Assembly (NCBI RefSeq): GCF_025024155.1
Contig: NW_026251764.1
Location: 62,001 to 126,000, forward strand
From: Gamsiella multidivaricata
Taxonomy: Eukaryota; Mortierellomycota; Mortierellomycetes; Mortierellales; Mortierellaceae
DNA: 64,000 bases
Direction of reading: 5' to 3'
Below, in pieces: positions 10,265 to 21,160 of the stretch (positions within the stretch are counted from its first letter, which is position 1; each line of letters begins with the position of its first letter). The notes under the pieces were generated by a model that worked only from the letters and a program-made list of their open reading frames with translations, searched no databases and was not told the origin of the DNA. Made by a program: the position numbers and the translations under genes.

Positions 10265-11870
10265 CTAGTTTTCTTCGCCTGGGGTAAGTGTAGCTCCGTT
10301 GATGCATGCCTCCTTGAAGTGGCAGAACATGGTGCTGATACGATTTGATCCATATCTTCGATGAAGGATAAAGCCTATGTCTCCTCTTTCAATCTCGCTG
10401 CTCAATGGCGTACGATCATCGCAGCCGAATAACATTTGCTGGATTTCTTTGCAAAGTGCTATCTTAACCGCAGATAGTGCAACACTTCGCATGGCTGCGT
10501 GAGGCGAGAGATGTAGAGATTGACATCGCAATGTATCTCGCTTCTGGGCAATGACCTCTGAAACAAGAGGAACCTTGTATTCTGGTCTCTCGGTCATCTC
10601 ATACAGTTACTTCTTGTTGGGCGCATTGAGCACATTGGCATCAGCGTTCATCTTCTGAAGCCGCTAATACAGCTCACTTTTACTGAGTTGAGAAAGTGTC
10701 CTGTGCTTCTCAGGCTGATCGTCCCGCTCGGTCTCAGTATTTTACTGACTGTATTCTCAGTATTCCTTACGATGATACTTGGCATTGTCCATGAAAAATA
10801 CAACTTCAGGAAACCCTAGATCCTCCTTGCAGTAGCGACACAGCTCGTCCAGGTACATCTCGAAAATCTGTGCGTTCATATTCTCGTGATAATCACTTGT
10901 TCTCCCATTTTTTGCTGGCCAAACCCGTGGCTCCCCAATCTATCCATACTTTCAGCTAACATGGCTGATGCAGCACTGCTTCCCCTTGTTCGTACGGTGT
11001 ACCGTCATCCCATTAGTGAACCAGGGCTGTTAAGAACAAAAATGAAAGCAGAACATGCGTTCTTCTATCCGAGATGAAGCCATAAACGCATTTTAAACAA
11101 ACATAACCAACCTTGCTATTGACATGGTTCTGGTTACAGTAGAATTCGTCCGAATACACAAACACGGCGTCCTTATATTTGTCGGACCGTCGCCCTTGAA
11201 GGTAGTGCCACCTCTTGGCCTTGGTATCCTCGGTCTCGACAAAATTCCTAGTGTTTCCGACATCCTGATAACGGAAACCCATTTTCTTCATCAACAAGCG
11301 AATCGTTTCCTTGCATGGAGTCTTGAATTGATCCGCGAATAGCATCTTGATATGGTTAAAAAGGACTCTAAAGTTAACAGCTTGTCCCTTGGTATTCATT
11401 TCCGTTGCGATTCGTCGAAGGTCTGAAGCAAACGATAGAATGTGATTGTAGCGTGGATACTTGTCTCCAGCGTCTCTGCTATCCTTTCTCAACACGGTAT
11501 TCTTGACAGTAATTAGTGAGAATCCCATGTAATAGGCCGTTCGTAGAAAACGATCCGATGTCGTAACAGGTTTCGCGTTCCCTTTTTTCTCCCTTGCAAA
11601 ACTGGTAGCAATGAAGTACTGCTCTACGCTCCTCTACAGACCCTTTTTACTGAAGGCCGCTTAAGCTGTTTGACTGAAACGAACGTATTGCTAGGAGGTG
11701 GGAATTTTCGTAACTCTCTGGTCTGGCTCTGGAGCAGCTTGACCTCCTTCTGCAGTTTCTCAATCAGCTTCAAAGCCTCCGAAGCTACTGGCTCTTCCTC
11801 TTTTTCCAGATCATTGGACAGAGTTTCGGAAGGAGGATCAACGCAGGGGCGTCTTATTACTCGTGGCTGC
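10265..11870 (-). pseudogene. decayed DDE transposase (IS630/Tc1-mariner-like)
   Basis: Pieces in minus-strand order: an acidic coiled segment (LSNDLEKEEEPVASEALKLI, then KLQKEVKLLQSQTRELRK); a DNA-binding-like segment (KPVTTSDRFLRTAYYMGF, LFADQFKTPCKETIRLLMKK); the first catalytic region (AVFVYSDEFYCNQNHVNSK); the second (FPEVVFFMDNAKYHRKEY); and ERPEYKVPLVSEVIAQKRDT. Stops and frameshifts occur between 11010 and 10600 and after 10540. The expected glutamate-containing PPYHPELxPIE block is not intact. The family is clear from the DEFY and MDNAKYH blocks, but no terminal repeats could be delimited. It belongs to a different subtype from the fragment at 5582. Confidence 0.65.
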
Positions 11871-13077
11871 TTGTTGTGGAGGGTCTTATGTCTGACTCAG
11901 TCATGTCGTCGTGTCCAGGTTGCACCACAGGAGCACAGGGATGGGCTGGGTCGGAGGTGTTCCCGCTTATTGTTCTGCTTGAAATAAAACTTGCGGCGGA
12001 AGCTCTAGTCGCGGTCAGGCTTAGGACAGACATGTGGCAGCGGAGGTTTCGGTGGATCTTGAACTTGTTGCTGCATCGGTGTCTTGTTTTAAATGGCTAC
12101 AGGTGAAAAAGGGGGATGGGAGCAAAAGCGAAGTGTAGGGACGAAGTCTTTGAAAGCTGAAGCTGAAGAGATAAGCTGAGGTGTATGAGTGAGAGAATGT
12201 AACGTAAAGAAAAGGAGACAGTCCTCCCAGTACCACACTGGGCATGAAGACCATGGGGTGGTTAGTAGTATCGTCAACAGATGCCATAATACCCTTATGG
12301 AGGAACAGCATAGCACCATATGTAGAGCACAGCAAACTGCGTTTTTAAACAAGACTGGGACACCATCGCGCAGCCATGGCTCCACACCGTTCACCTTCAC
12401 CAACAAAGGCCGTAAGTGGCAGCAGGACACGCGCAATGAACAAACCCTGATTGAATGGGACCACCACCGCACAGACCTCAGTCTGTTTGCTGTGTCTTGT
12501 CTTATCTCGTTTCGCTCCGCTGATTGGCGAAAGGGAAGTTCTGTCCTAATTAGGAAATGCTGTACGCTGCAGTCGACTGCGCCCAAACGGATTTTTTCAT
12601 ATTTAAACCCTGTTTGCATTTTCGGCTGCACTCTATCTTTTGCCTACTCTCAAAGATATACACTCTACACAACTAGAAAGGAAAGAGTGCGCATCTGGAT
12701 GAATGCCGCTCCGTTTTCGATACCTTCCCAACTTATTCGTGTTACTTGGTGTACGTAGCATCGCTTGGTCAAAGTGGATTGAACCGGTCAAAAACATCAG
12801 CTCTGCAATGAATCCCATGCCACCTTAAAGATAGACGCTTCAGATGTAATTACTTTGCACAAGCAAAACAATGGCGCACGTGTTAGTCTCATATTCCTGA
12901 AGATCTGCTTCAACTTGTGCTATGAAGGACAAAAGGCATTCTGTTGTACATAAAATATTTATTTTTCGTCTTTTTTTTTTTTTGCAAGGACTATTTTCAG
13001 AGATGATTTGTTCGTGTGTTTCTGTGCAAGGGCGTGTGTATGTGTGTGTGTGTGTGTGTGCATCCTACGGGTGCTAG
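11871..13077. other. intergenic; (GT)n microsatellite at 13033-13060
   Basis: Open frames exist on both strands at 12089-12758, but they begin at non-ATG codons and match nothing I recognise. The 5' end of the neighbouring transposon may lie here. A short T-run near 12970 and a GT dinucleotide repeat at 13033-13060 precede the stop codon of the next gene. Confidence 0.45.
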
Positions 13078-16000
13078 CTAATGAGAGCCCCAGAGCTTCA
13101 TGAGGTTCAGAGCAGCATCAAGGACCACCTTGTCAGGCTCTTCTGGCCCTTCGCCAGTCCACCGTTGTGATCCAGGGCCAGTGCCCTCGCTTGGTCTCTC
13201 TCTTTCATGTCCTGGATCGCGGGGAGGATATGGTCCGTAACGATCCGCGCCGTGCTCATTATATGGCGGGTGACCATCGCGATAACGATGTGGTGGATGC
13301 CCATAGGCATATCCGGACTGTCCTTGACGGTATCCGTGGTAATCATGGTGGGGAGGAGGAGGAGGATGTGGTGACTCGTGGTATGGACCGTGAGGATGAT
13401 AATCCGGGCCTACGGGATAGGGCTGGCTCTGTGAATGTGAGCGGGAGTGAGACCGCGATGGGCTCGGATAGAACGATCGTGCATGGGCTCCATAACCACG
13501 GTCATCTGCATAGTCCGGGTGGCCAGATCCATTCTCATATCGCGGCGTCGCATAGGCCCTGCCAGTGTCGTAGCCGCTGTGGCTCTCATGATGGCCTGCA
13601 TCATGGCCCATCAATCTCTCATGACGAGGACTGGATGGGCGCGACAAGGCGGATGATGGGTCTTGTTTCTCCATTGGATTGTCTCCCTTGACACCTCCAG
13701 GGCGAGTCGGAATATCCTGTTTACCCTTGCTTTTCAGCACGATCACCTCTGGCTGACGTGGTGGGCGAGGGGTGTACGGCTTCTCCTTCTTCTTTGCCGA
13801 TACTTGATCCTTCATGTCTGACTCCTCTGTCCTTGCGCGTCCTTCCGCTGCCCGTCCATGGTTAGCACGCTCCCCCTGCCCCTCATCGGCGGCGGCTTGG
13901 ATGCTCGCACGTTCTGCCACTTCAGCCATCTCCTGGAGACGGCTAGGACCCATGCCTTGCTTATCGTCTGCACCCTTTTGATCTTCCTGTTGCTGTTCGT
14001 CGTGTGCCTGCTGCTTTGCTGCCAGCATGTATCCATTGGCATTCTCGCTGCTCAAAAGCATGGAGCGCTGCTCCATTGCCGCCATACACTGGTTCTGGAC
14101 ACCATCCATTCGCAAATGTCTAACTAATGCATCTTGGCGCACAAAGGTTGCCTCGCAGACGATACATTTGTATGGTTTCTCCGACAAATGCTTCTTGGCA
14201 TGACGATCGCGATCATGGCGCCTCGAAAAAGCAAAGTTGCATGAGGAGCAGACAAACGGGCGCGCTTTGGAGTGTGTGCGCATGTGTGATCGGAGGTTGA
14301 ACAAACGCGAGAAGCTCTTGTCGCAGTCGGGTTCCGGGCAAGCATGTTGGGGCTTGGGTTTGTTGGGATTCTTGCCCTTGGTGGTGCTATCCAGCAAGGA
14401 TGATACACCAGGTATTCCATCAGTAGGGAGGCCTGCCTTGGAGCGCTCCTTCAACTGCTCACTCACATAGGCTGCATGCAGATTCGCAGACGCCCTCTGT
14501 CCAATGCCCAGCTCGCTCAACTCATGCGGCTCCTGGCGCTTCTTGGCCGGTTTCGTGTTGCTCGCGGACGGTGCCATCTTTGGGTGGGTCTCCTCCATAG
14601 GCTCCGCACCCGATGCGGGCTCTTTGTTGTAGGTCCATGATGAAGGCGCATGGTCATCGTATGAAAGGCTCTTGTTCCTTGAGCGAATGCTAGCCTCATC
14701 ATGCTCATGTTGCAACGACCTTGGTGAAAGAGGAACAACTGCGGATGTGGGTGAGGATGGGTCCGCAGATGAGAAGGAGGGCGCAAACGACTTCTCTATT
14801 TGGGCACCTTGGGCGGAAGGGCTGTCTGAAACAAGATTCGATAGCGACATGGCCGCAAGCCGTTTGTTGGGAAGAGAGCCGTCAGAGGCGCCCTGGACAG
14901 ATCCAGCAGAATCAAACCTGGATAAGAACACACTGGTCAGACTCATGTTCAAGCCATTGCTTCCAATAAATGAACGCCACCAAAAAGAGTACAGACACAA
15001 CGATGCATACCTTGGAGGAGGCGAGGACAGTCTGCGCTTCATTGGCTTGGGCGATGTCATTGTTGCGGGTTCTGAGGCCAATGCCTCGGGGACCATTCCA
15101 GGGCCTGCATTCTTGATAGTTTCAGACATCAGGATATTCTTTCCATGATGCAGCTCGAACGTGACACTACCGATATTATATCTCAGATCGTTAGTGCGGA
15201 TGAAAAGTGGCATCGAAAACGTGAACAGTGCAATGCCACCATTCACATCCACCTACATGTAACCAAAGTTCTCATTAGCGAGAACGTGGTGTGATGGTGG
15301 ACAGCAAATCTTGAAGAAAAGCCGGACTTCACGGCCTGTGGAAAAAAACAGTCGTTGGGGCGATGGCACAGCCGGATCAGGGCCCACAACCTGAAACGTG
15401 TCCCGTTTCTTTATCTATGTGAGAATAAAAAAACGCGTCTGATTAGTCGTCACCACAATCACCATTGCCTGCAGACCAGGCTCGATTTGATTGAATCGCT
15501 TTTCCATGAACAAATGAAAGTACATACTTTGCACCGATCACAGGCAGTGACGAGATCCTGGGACTTGTATGTTTCTGGATCGACCACGGACTTCGCCAGA
15601 CGCGGAAAGATCTTCAGGACAAGATCGCACTCGCCTAGAAAAGCAACATTGAACATTGTTATGTCAGCTTCAGTTCATCTGGTGCAATGAACCTTTTCCA
15701 AAGACGGTGACGATTAATATGTAAGCGGAATCAAAAAGAAGGTTGTCGAGCACATCGCCCCTCGCCCGTCACCCATCGGTGAGCGTGTGATACGATAATA
15801 GAATTGATTCAGGTAAGATAGGACAAGAGCTGTTGGAGCATGCACTTGCATGCATCGCGAACTCGCTCCGAGGTGTGACATACACCACTTGATGGCGCCT
15901 TTCAACTGACAGTTGGATTAAGTGATTAACCATCGTTCATGTTCAACAGGTAGGCTGCCCATTACGTCGGCAGTTAACGTTAAAGTGCCTAAAGGGTTTG

Positions 16001-16702
16001 AGCTACTTGTTTTCTTAGGTGCAACCATGATACGGGGAGTGGGAGGTGGAAAGAAACGCCGAGTGCAATTTTTTGTTTGTACTTTGGGTGAGGAAGAGAA
16101 AGGAGGAAGGGAAAGACACGCCGCCCAACATGCAACGCGTACCAGATAGGTATAGTGCATACATAATAAAAAAGATAAACAAAACAGAAAATAATATAAA
16201 AAACGAATGTGCATCGGATTCACCGATCAGACCAGATCGGGGTGAAGATTGAGATGAGGAAAGAATGTGATGTGATCTTACCCGGAGAGGACTGTCGCTG
16301 GCCAGGGATGGGCAAACGGTAGTTCTTTGGGATGTAGATCGAGCTCCAGGGGGCGAGGGTGGTCTGGTTGGAGTAACGCAGACAGAAGACAACGCTTGCG
16401 GTGCAGTCGCGACTGAACCTGGAGACATTGAGAGTGATGGGTTTGGAAGCGAGACTGGGCTCGTCCAGGGGGATGGAGCTGGACCACTGCTTTTGCTGGT
16501 GTTGCAGCTGGTGCTGCAGCTGGTGGTGGTGGTGGTGTTGAAGCTGATGCGGGTGATGATGCTGGTCCTGCAGCTGGAGCTGTTGTTGCTGTTGCTGATC
16601 CAGTAACTGAAGCGGCTGACGGTGCATGTCTGGGTCGTGCGTTGAAGCAACGGCGGTGACAGTAGTAGCAGCAGCAGCAGCAGAGGAAGATGGATCGGAC
16701 AA
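13078..16702 (-). CDS. transcription factor: Spt23/Mga2-like N-domain plus Crz1-like C2H2 fingers
   Basis: Minus-strand exons: about 16701-16282, 15634-15528, 15414 to about 15255, 15252-15011 and 14917-13078. The N-terminal part is poly-Ala, then Gln/His-rich. It is followed by TLNVSRFSRDCTASVVFCL, GECDLVLKIFPRLAK, LVTACDRCKIKKRD, REVRLFFKICCPPSHH and VDVNGGIALFTFSMPLF. This order resembles the N-terminal DNA-binding-type domain of fungal Spt23/Mga2, including its ACxRC motif. Fingers at about 14345-14095 follow the Crz1/Prz1 pattern: FSRLFNLRSHMRTH, FSRRHDRDRHAKKH, and an atypical third finger, FVRQDALVRHLR, closing on Cys. The tail is His/Tyr/Pro-rich. It is likely a nuclear, stress- or signal-responsive regulator. 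Start is unresolved: the first ATG in this frame is at 16627, but an acceptor near 16702 suggests an upstream exon. An in-frame TAG at 15253-15255 needs a very short intron or another solution. Confidence 0.7.
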
Positions 16703-19700
16703 GCTGCTTGTTCAGTGTCGAACAAAAAGACGAAGAAAAAAAAGAGTATGTTTTAGTGAGAAAAAGAGATGTAGATAACAGGGCGCAGCTGATGAACAAA
16801 AAAGGAACACAAGCAACCCAAAGGAACATGGGCAACCAACCAAGGCACACCCATCGCAGTTAAGGAAGGAAGGACAATGATTTCTTAATCGCGACATACG
16901 GACACATATAACACTGCATACGCCTTCACGCGTGCAATGGTGATGGTGATAGTGAATGCGGCTTCCCTTCTGACTTCTTCCCGTTCGTTCGGAGTGTGTT
17001 GTTTGGGCAAAATGCATTTAGTGCGTTTGTCTGTTTGTAATATGAGATGTGGGAACTGGGACAAAGAGGGAATCGTGCAGGGGTGAGCTGGGTGGAACAG
17101 CCTGGGATGGAATGACTCTGGGAAGAGGGGGACGGGCACAACAGGGCCCATACTTAAAATGTATACACACCCTCCCTCTCTCTTTCCACTGCAATTCACT
17201 ACGTTCGATCCATGGAAAAAACAGGAGGGAGAGAAGAATGCAATCGAACATCCATGGAGATATATCACGTAGGAAAGCAAGATCGTTCTCCTGATAGCTG
17301 TGCAAAGCCCAATCTCCCTTTTCTTGTTGACTGTAGACCCCCACGGGTAGAGCGGAAACCCATTCCCCAGCCCCTCTCTTCGTTGTCAACTAACGTAGAT
17401 GAAGAAGAACAGCAAAAAAAAAAAAAAAAGGACACCCACGAAACAATCGCCTCCGAACTGCGTTGAGGGAGAACAGGGTTTGTTATCCCTTTGGGCTAAA
17501 CTGGTCATAGCCCAGCCTTTTTTTTGCAGCTGCAGTACATCTGTACGTTGTTTGTTTCTGGAAGTCTCCTCACAACTCGCAGCTCCGGAAAGTGAAAGCG
17601 CGGCAGTGTATACCAAAAAAAAAAAAAAAAAAAAAGGTATAGTGTATACCAATGCCACGCTTATACCCTATAACGTACTCTCCATACGCACTTCAAAGGA
17701 AATCATCAAGGAATGGGCAGAAATGAATCAATTGCCTTGTGTTTTTCGGTTCTCCTACCTTGAACTAGTCATGGTCATACTAAAGTGCCTTCAACAGCGA
17801 CTGGGTGTAAATTCAAACGAAAACTCGATTGCCACAGGTTCGGCTGTAGTTTTCGAACGACGTCAATGGATGAAGTGGAATAAAAGAATCCCTATCAATT
17901 GAGAAGGGCCAGAAAGCGCGTTTGAGAATCAGCAACATTACTCGAGGCACCATCGGGCAGGCAAGAAAGGGGTTACATTCACGTTCAAGCCAATGCTCCT
18001 TTGCTTCGGTTGCAATTGCAAGTGCGAAATGTGAAGTGTGTAAAAGAAGTCAAAAGAAGCAAATACTGCTACTACGATAGCAGGGCTAAAGTAGCAATTG
18101 CGCTCGATACGCATTCGCCAGCCTTTTAAAAATGCGCCCAAGGAGGAATTCATAAAAATACACGATGCGAGCAAAGCAAAAGGGCAAATAGAATTGGCTC
18201 TCAGCTTTCGGGGCTAGTTCACGGTATCTGGTGGTGGCTATCTGTCTGGTGCTCCGCCAAAGCCCCCGGTTGATGAGCTAGAAGTCCATGGAAGCATCGA
18301 ATCCTGTTACCGCCCCTTGGACACTGCCGTCTCCATCATAATGTTTGTCATGTCCAATATGGGCTTTGTCTTCGTGTGGGATGTGATTGAGAACCGAACA
18401 TGTTCCCGAGACGAATAGGTGAGAAAATAATAATAAAGAGAGTGTGAGAAAGGAAGCGATGGATCTTACTCGAGACGAATGATCAACCGATTGTCTGAAT
18501 GCAGGGGAGAGGATAGCCAGAAAGAGATCTCGGATCTGATGAGGGAGGAATGGCTTGAAGAGAGAGAGAGTGGGAGGGAGCAAGGATCTCAAGCCGGACA
18601 ATCGGATGTGGAAGAAAGAGCGAAGAGGAGGATGCGGAAAAGGACTCAGAAGGGGGGGGGAAAATTGGGCACAGCAGCCCCGAGTGAGTGAGGAAAAAAA
18701 CACTCTCCAGAGGGGCGCAGACCTCTCTGCCGACCTGCTTTGCCCTGTCTCATTCTGCCAATGATCTTATTTTGAGTGCTCTCAATCCCGTCATCACACA
18801 CCCAGAGTACCGCACCCGTAATGGAAAGAGTGCGTGTGTACATGTAGATGCATAGGCGAACCGGGGAAGGATCCCTTTACCTCCTCATGGCGATGGCTCT
18901 CTCATTCACAAGACAAATACTCGCTCCCAACCCGCGCACGAGCGCACGCATATACAGCGCAAACGGACACGCAAAATACATATCAACATTGACATGCAGA
19001 TGCACAAACGCACACACCACTTCAACCACTCCCCGCCACTCCACCATGTCGCACCACAACTGCAAGCAATGAACACCTGCGCATTTGATCCTATCGGCAG
19101 CCTCGATTGATCTCAATAATTAAAGATCGGTTGTTCTGCTAAAGCCATTATCAACGGGCATTTGTATGTGGTACTCGATGAACGAAAGAGGAAGATGTGC
19201 ACACCAGAAACATGTTTTTTTTTGTCTCATGCTAGGGGACTTTGGTTGGGATGCAGCTGCCGACCATTTCGTCCATGACGGATTTCAATTGCCTCAATCG
19301 AACGAACAATGTTCAGTTCAGCTCGCTCAAGACAATGAACGAAAGATAGGACCAGGGACTTTCACTGCTTCATAAAAGGCAAGTTGAGAGCAGTTGATTG
19401 GCCTTACTCAGCCTTCCATATTCCCATAGTAACGCAACGGGGCGTTTCTTCTCATGGTAGAGGATATTCAATAGCCCACCGCTGTCTTCGTGTGCCTTTT
19501 AGGGGTCTTTTGTTGTGCAATACAATTTAAGGTTGGCAGGTCTTTCATGCATATTTGATCAGACGTCACTGCATCCATCGTCTACGCCCAAATCCTTGTT
19601 GACGGCGCAGCCGAACATCGTGAAGAAACAGCAACTGAGGATCAAATGCGCTTAAAAATGGCATGGTAATGGAGGATGGGGCAATGACACTCAATTGCTG

Positions 19701-20275
19701 GCAGTATATACACTGCTGATCAAGATTGCATTTTTTGGCCCAGGTCCTTTTGGTTCTCTCCACATTCTTGCAGGATAACCTTAATTAATCTAGGCAGCTA
19801 CTTGGGATATGTCTTCCTCACAGGCGCAACCGCCGTTTGCAATCAGGCAACAGAAAGATGTGGTTGACAATGGCCTAGCTTGCTCTAATTCATGTGGCTT
19901 TGTAATTTGCACATGGCTACCTTTGCTGCATATGCATGCTATTTGTGTCGTCAGCGACTGCGCCGACTGCAGCACTCAAAACAGAGCGTCCCTGGTCGTT
20001 CAGAGTTCGGCGAAGCAGCAAAAGATTTTTTAAACACTAGCCGTTAATTTCCAACAGCAATCCTTTATTTCCTGCATTATGCATTCCACAGGGAACATTT
20101 GATTTTTACACTCCCTGCTCTTTCGCATTCAAACATGGCACAAGCAACTCATTGTTCTCCTAGAACTAAATATCTTACATGCTCAATTGATCCTTTTATT
20201 TTTTAAGTAACATATTATACAAAAAAAAACATAACAAAAACTATAGTACAAAGGATGGAAAAGACTGGGAATCGC
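16703..20275. other. long intergenic region
   Basis: No gene is firmly supported. The left part is likely the promoter or first intron of the zinc-finger gene, being pyrimidine-rich on the minus strand with a good acceptor near 16702. Long A-runs occur at 17416-17430 and 17615-17635. A minus-strand frame ending at 18278 (DGDGSVQGAVTGFDASMDF) looks faintly protein-like, but I could not connect it to a start codon. Confidence 0.4.
17605..17650. repeat. poly-A tract bracketed by a 10-bp direct repeat
   Basis: The sequence agtgtatacc at 17605-17614 recurs at 17641-17650. Between them lie 21 A residues and ggtat. The arrangement resembles a near-empty retroinsertion (tail plus target duplication). 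The flanks also form an inverted repeat (tatacc/ggtata), so this is not certain. Confidence 0.4.
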
Positions 20276-21160
20276 TTAAGCAATGGTCGATCGCCAGTTG
20301 CGGGCGCGCTCAAAGCCGTTCTGACCATACTGGTAGTCCACAAATGTCTCGTAGATCTCCTCCTGAGAGTTCATCACAAATGGACCGCGTTGGACAATGG
20401 GCTCCTTCAAGGGCTCGCCCGCGATCACCACAAAGTGTGCATCCTCGTCCTTGGTCCTGATCTTGATCGTCGTGGTACCATCCTCCGAGAACGTAAGAGT
20501 ATGGTGGGCTTTGCCCTCAAATTCCTTGTCACCAATAAATGCTGTACCCTTGAGCATATAGATAAATCTGGTATAGCTGGCAGGGATGGACTGCTCGACC
20601 GTCTTGTTCTTGTCCATCTTGAAGTCCAAATACATAGTGGGTGTGCGAGTGCAAACCTTGCTCTCTACGCCATGCGACTCATCCGCAATGACCTTGATGG
20701 CGACACCCTCCTCAGGTGTAGCGCGAGGGATCTCCTTGTCGAGTAGTTCCTGGTATTGGGGCTCGCACATCTTGTGCTCTTTGGGCAAGTTAATCCAGAG
20801 CTGTAGACCATGGGCACGGGTCTGGGACTTGACTGGCATCTCCGAGTGAACAATACCGCGCCCGGCGGTCATCCACTGCAGGTCGCCAGGTCCGATGGTT
20901 CCCTTGTGTCCTGCAAAGTCCTCATGCTGGAACTGACCCTCAAGCATGTAGGTCACGGTCTCGAAGCCGCGATGAGGATGGTCAGGAAAACCGCCGTTCT
21001 TGTCGACATTGAACTCGTCGAGCATGAGGAAGGGGTCGTGGTTGCGAAGCTCAGGACGGCCGATGGATCGGCGGACTCGAGCACCGACACCCTCGCCTTG
21101 TTCACGAGAGAGGACGGACTTGACAATGGATCTTGAAGTTCTGGCGAGAGTTGAAGCCAT
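20276..21160 (-). CDS. pirin-family protein
   Basis: This is a single exon of 294 codons, a normal pirin length, with ATG at 21160 and TAA at 20276. The N-terminal cupin carries the metal-binding set FPDHPHRGFETVTYML (His61, His63) and AGRGIVHSEMP (His105, Glu107). The C-terminal cupin includes RFIYMLKGTAFIGDKE and the conserved GEPLKEPIVQRGPFVMNS block. Pirins bind iron and act either as quercetin 2,3-dioxygenases or as transcriptional cofactors; which applies here cannot be told from sequence. The first 20 residues are rich in Arg and Ser without acidic residues before Glu20, so mitochondrial import is possible. No intron is present, unlike most neighbours. Confidence 0.92.
   Translation of the reverse strand: MASTLARTSRSIVKSVLSREQGEGVGARVRRSIGRPELRNHDPFLMLDEFNVDKNGGFPDHPHRGFETVTYMLEGQFQHEDFAGHKGTIGPGDLQWMTAGRGIVHSEMPVKSQTRAHGLQLWINLPKEHKMCEPQYQELLDKEIPRATPEEGVAIKVIADESHGVESKVCTRTPTMYLDFKMDKNKTVEQSIPASYTRFIYMLKGTAFIGDKEFEGKAHHTLTFSEDGTTTIKIRTKDEDAHFVVIAGEPLKEPIVQRGPFVMNSQEEIYETFVDYQYGQNGFERARNWRSTIA

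Noticed and set aside
12089..12758. Open frames of 180-189 codons on both strands
   Set aside because: They start at non-ATG codons, overlap each other antisense and show no recognisable motif.
18278..18703. Minus-strand frame ending DGDGSVQGAVTGFDASMDF
   Set aside because: The upstream half is pyrimidine-tract translation and I could not find a consistent start and intron set; too weak for a gene call.
20276..21160. Pirin considered as a bacterial horizontal transfer because it lacks introns
   Set aside because: Single-exon genes occur in the window (for example the desaturase), codon use resembles the neighbours, and fungi commonly carry pirins.
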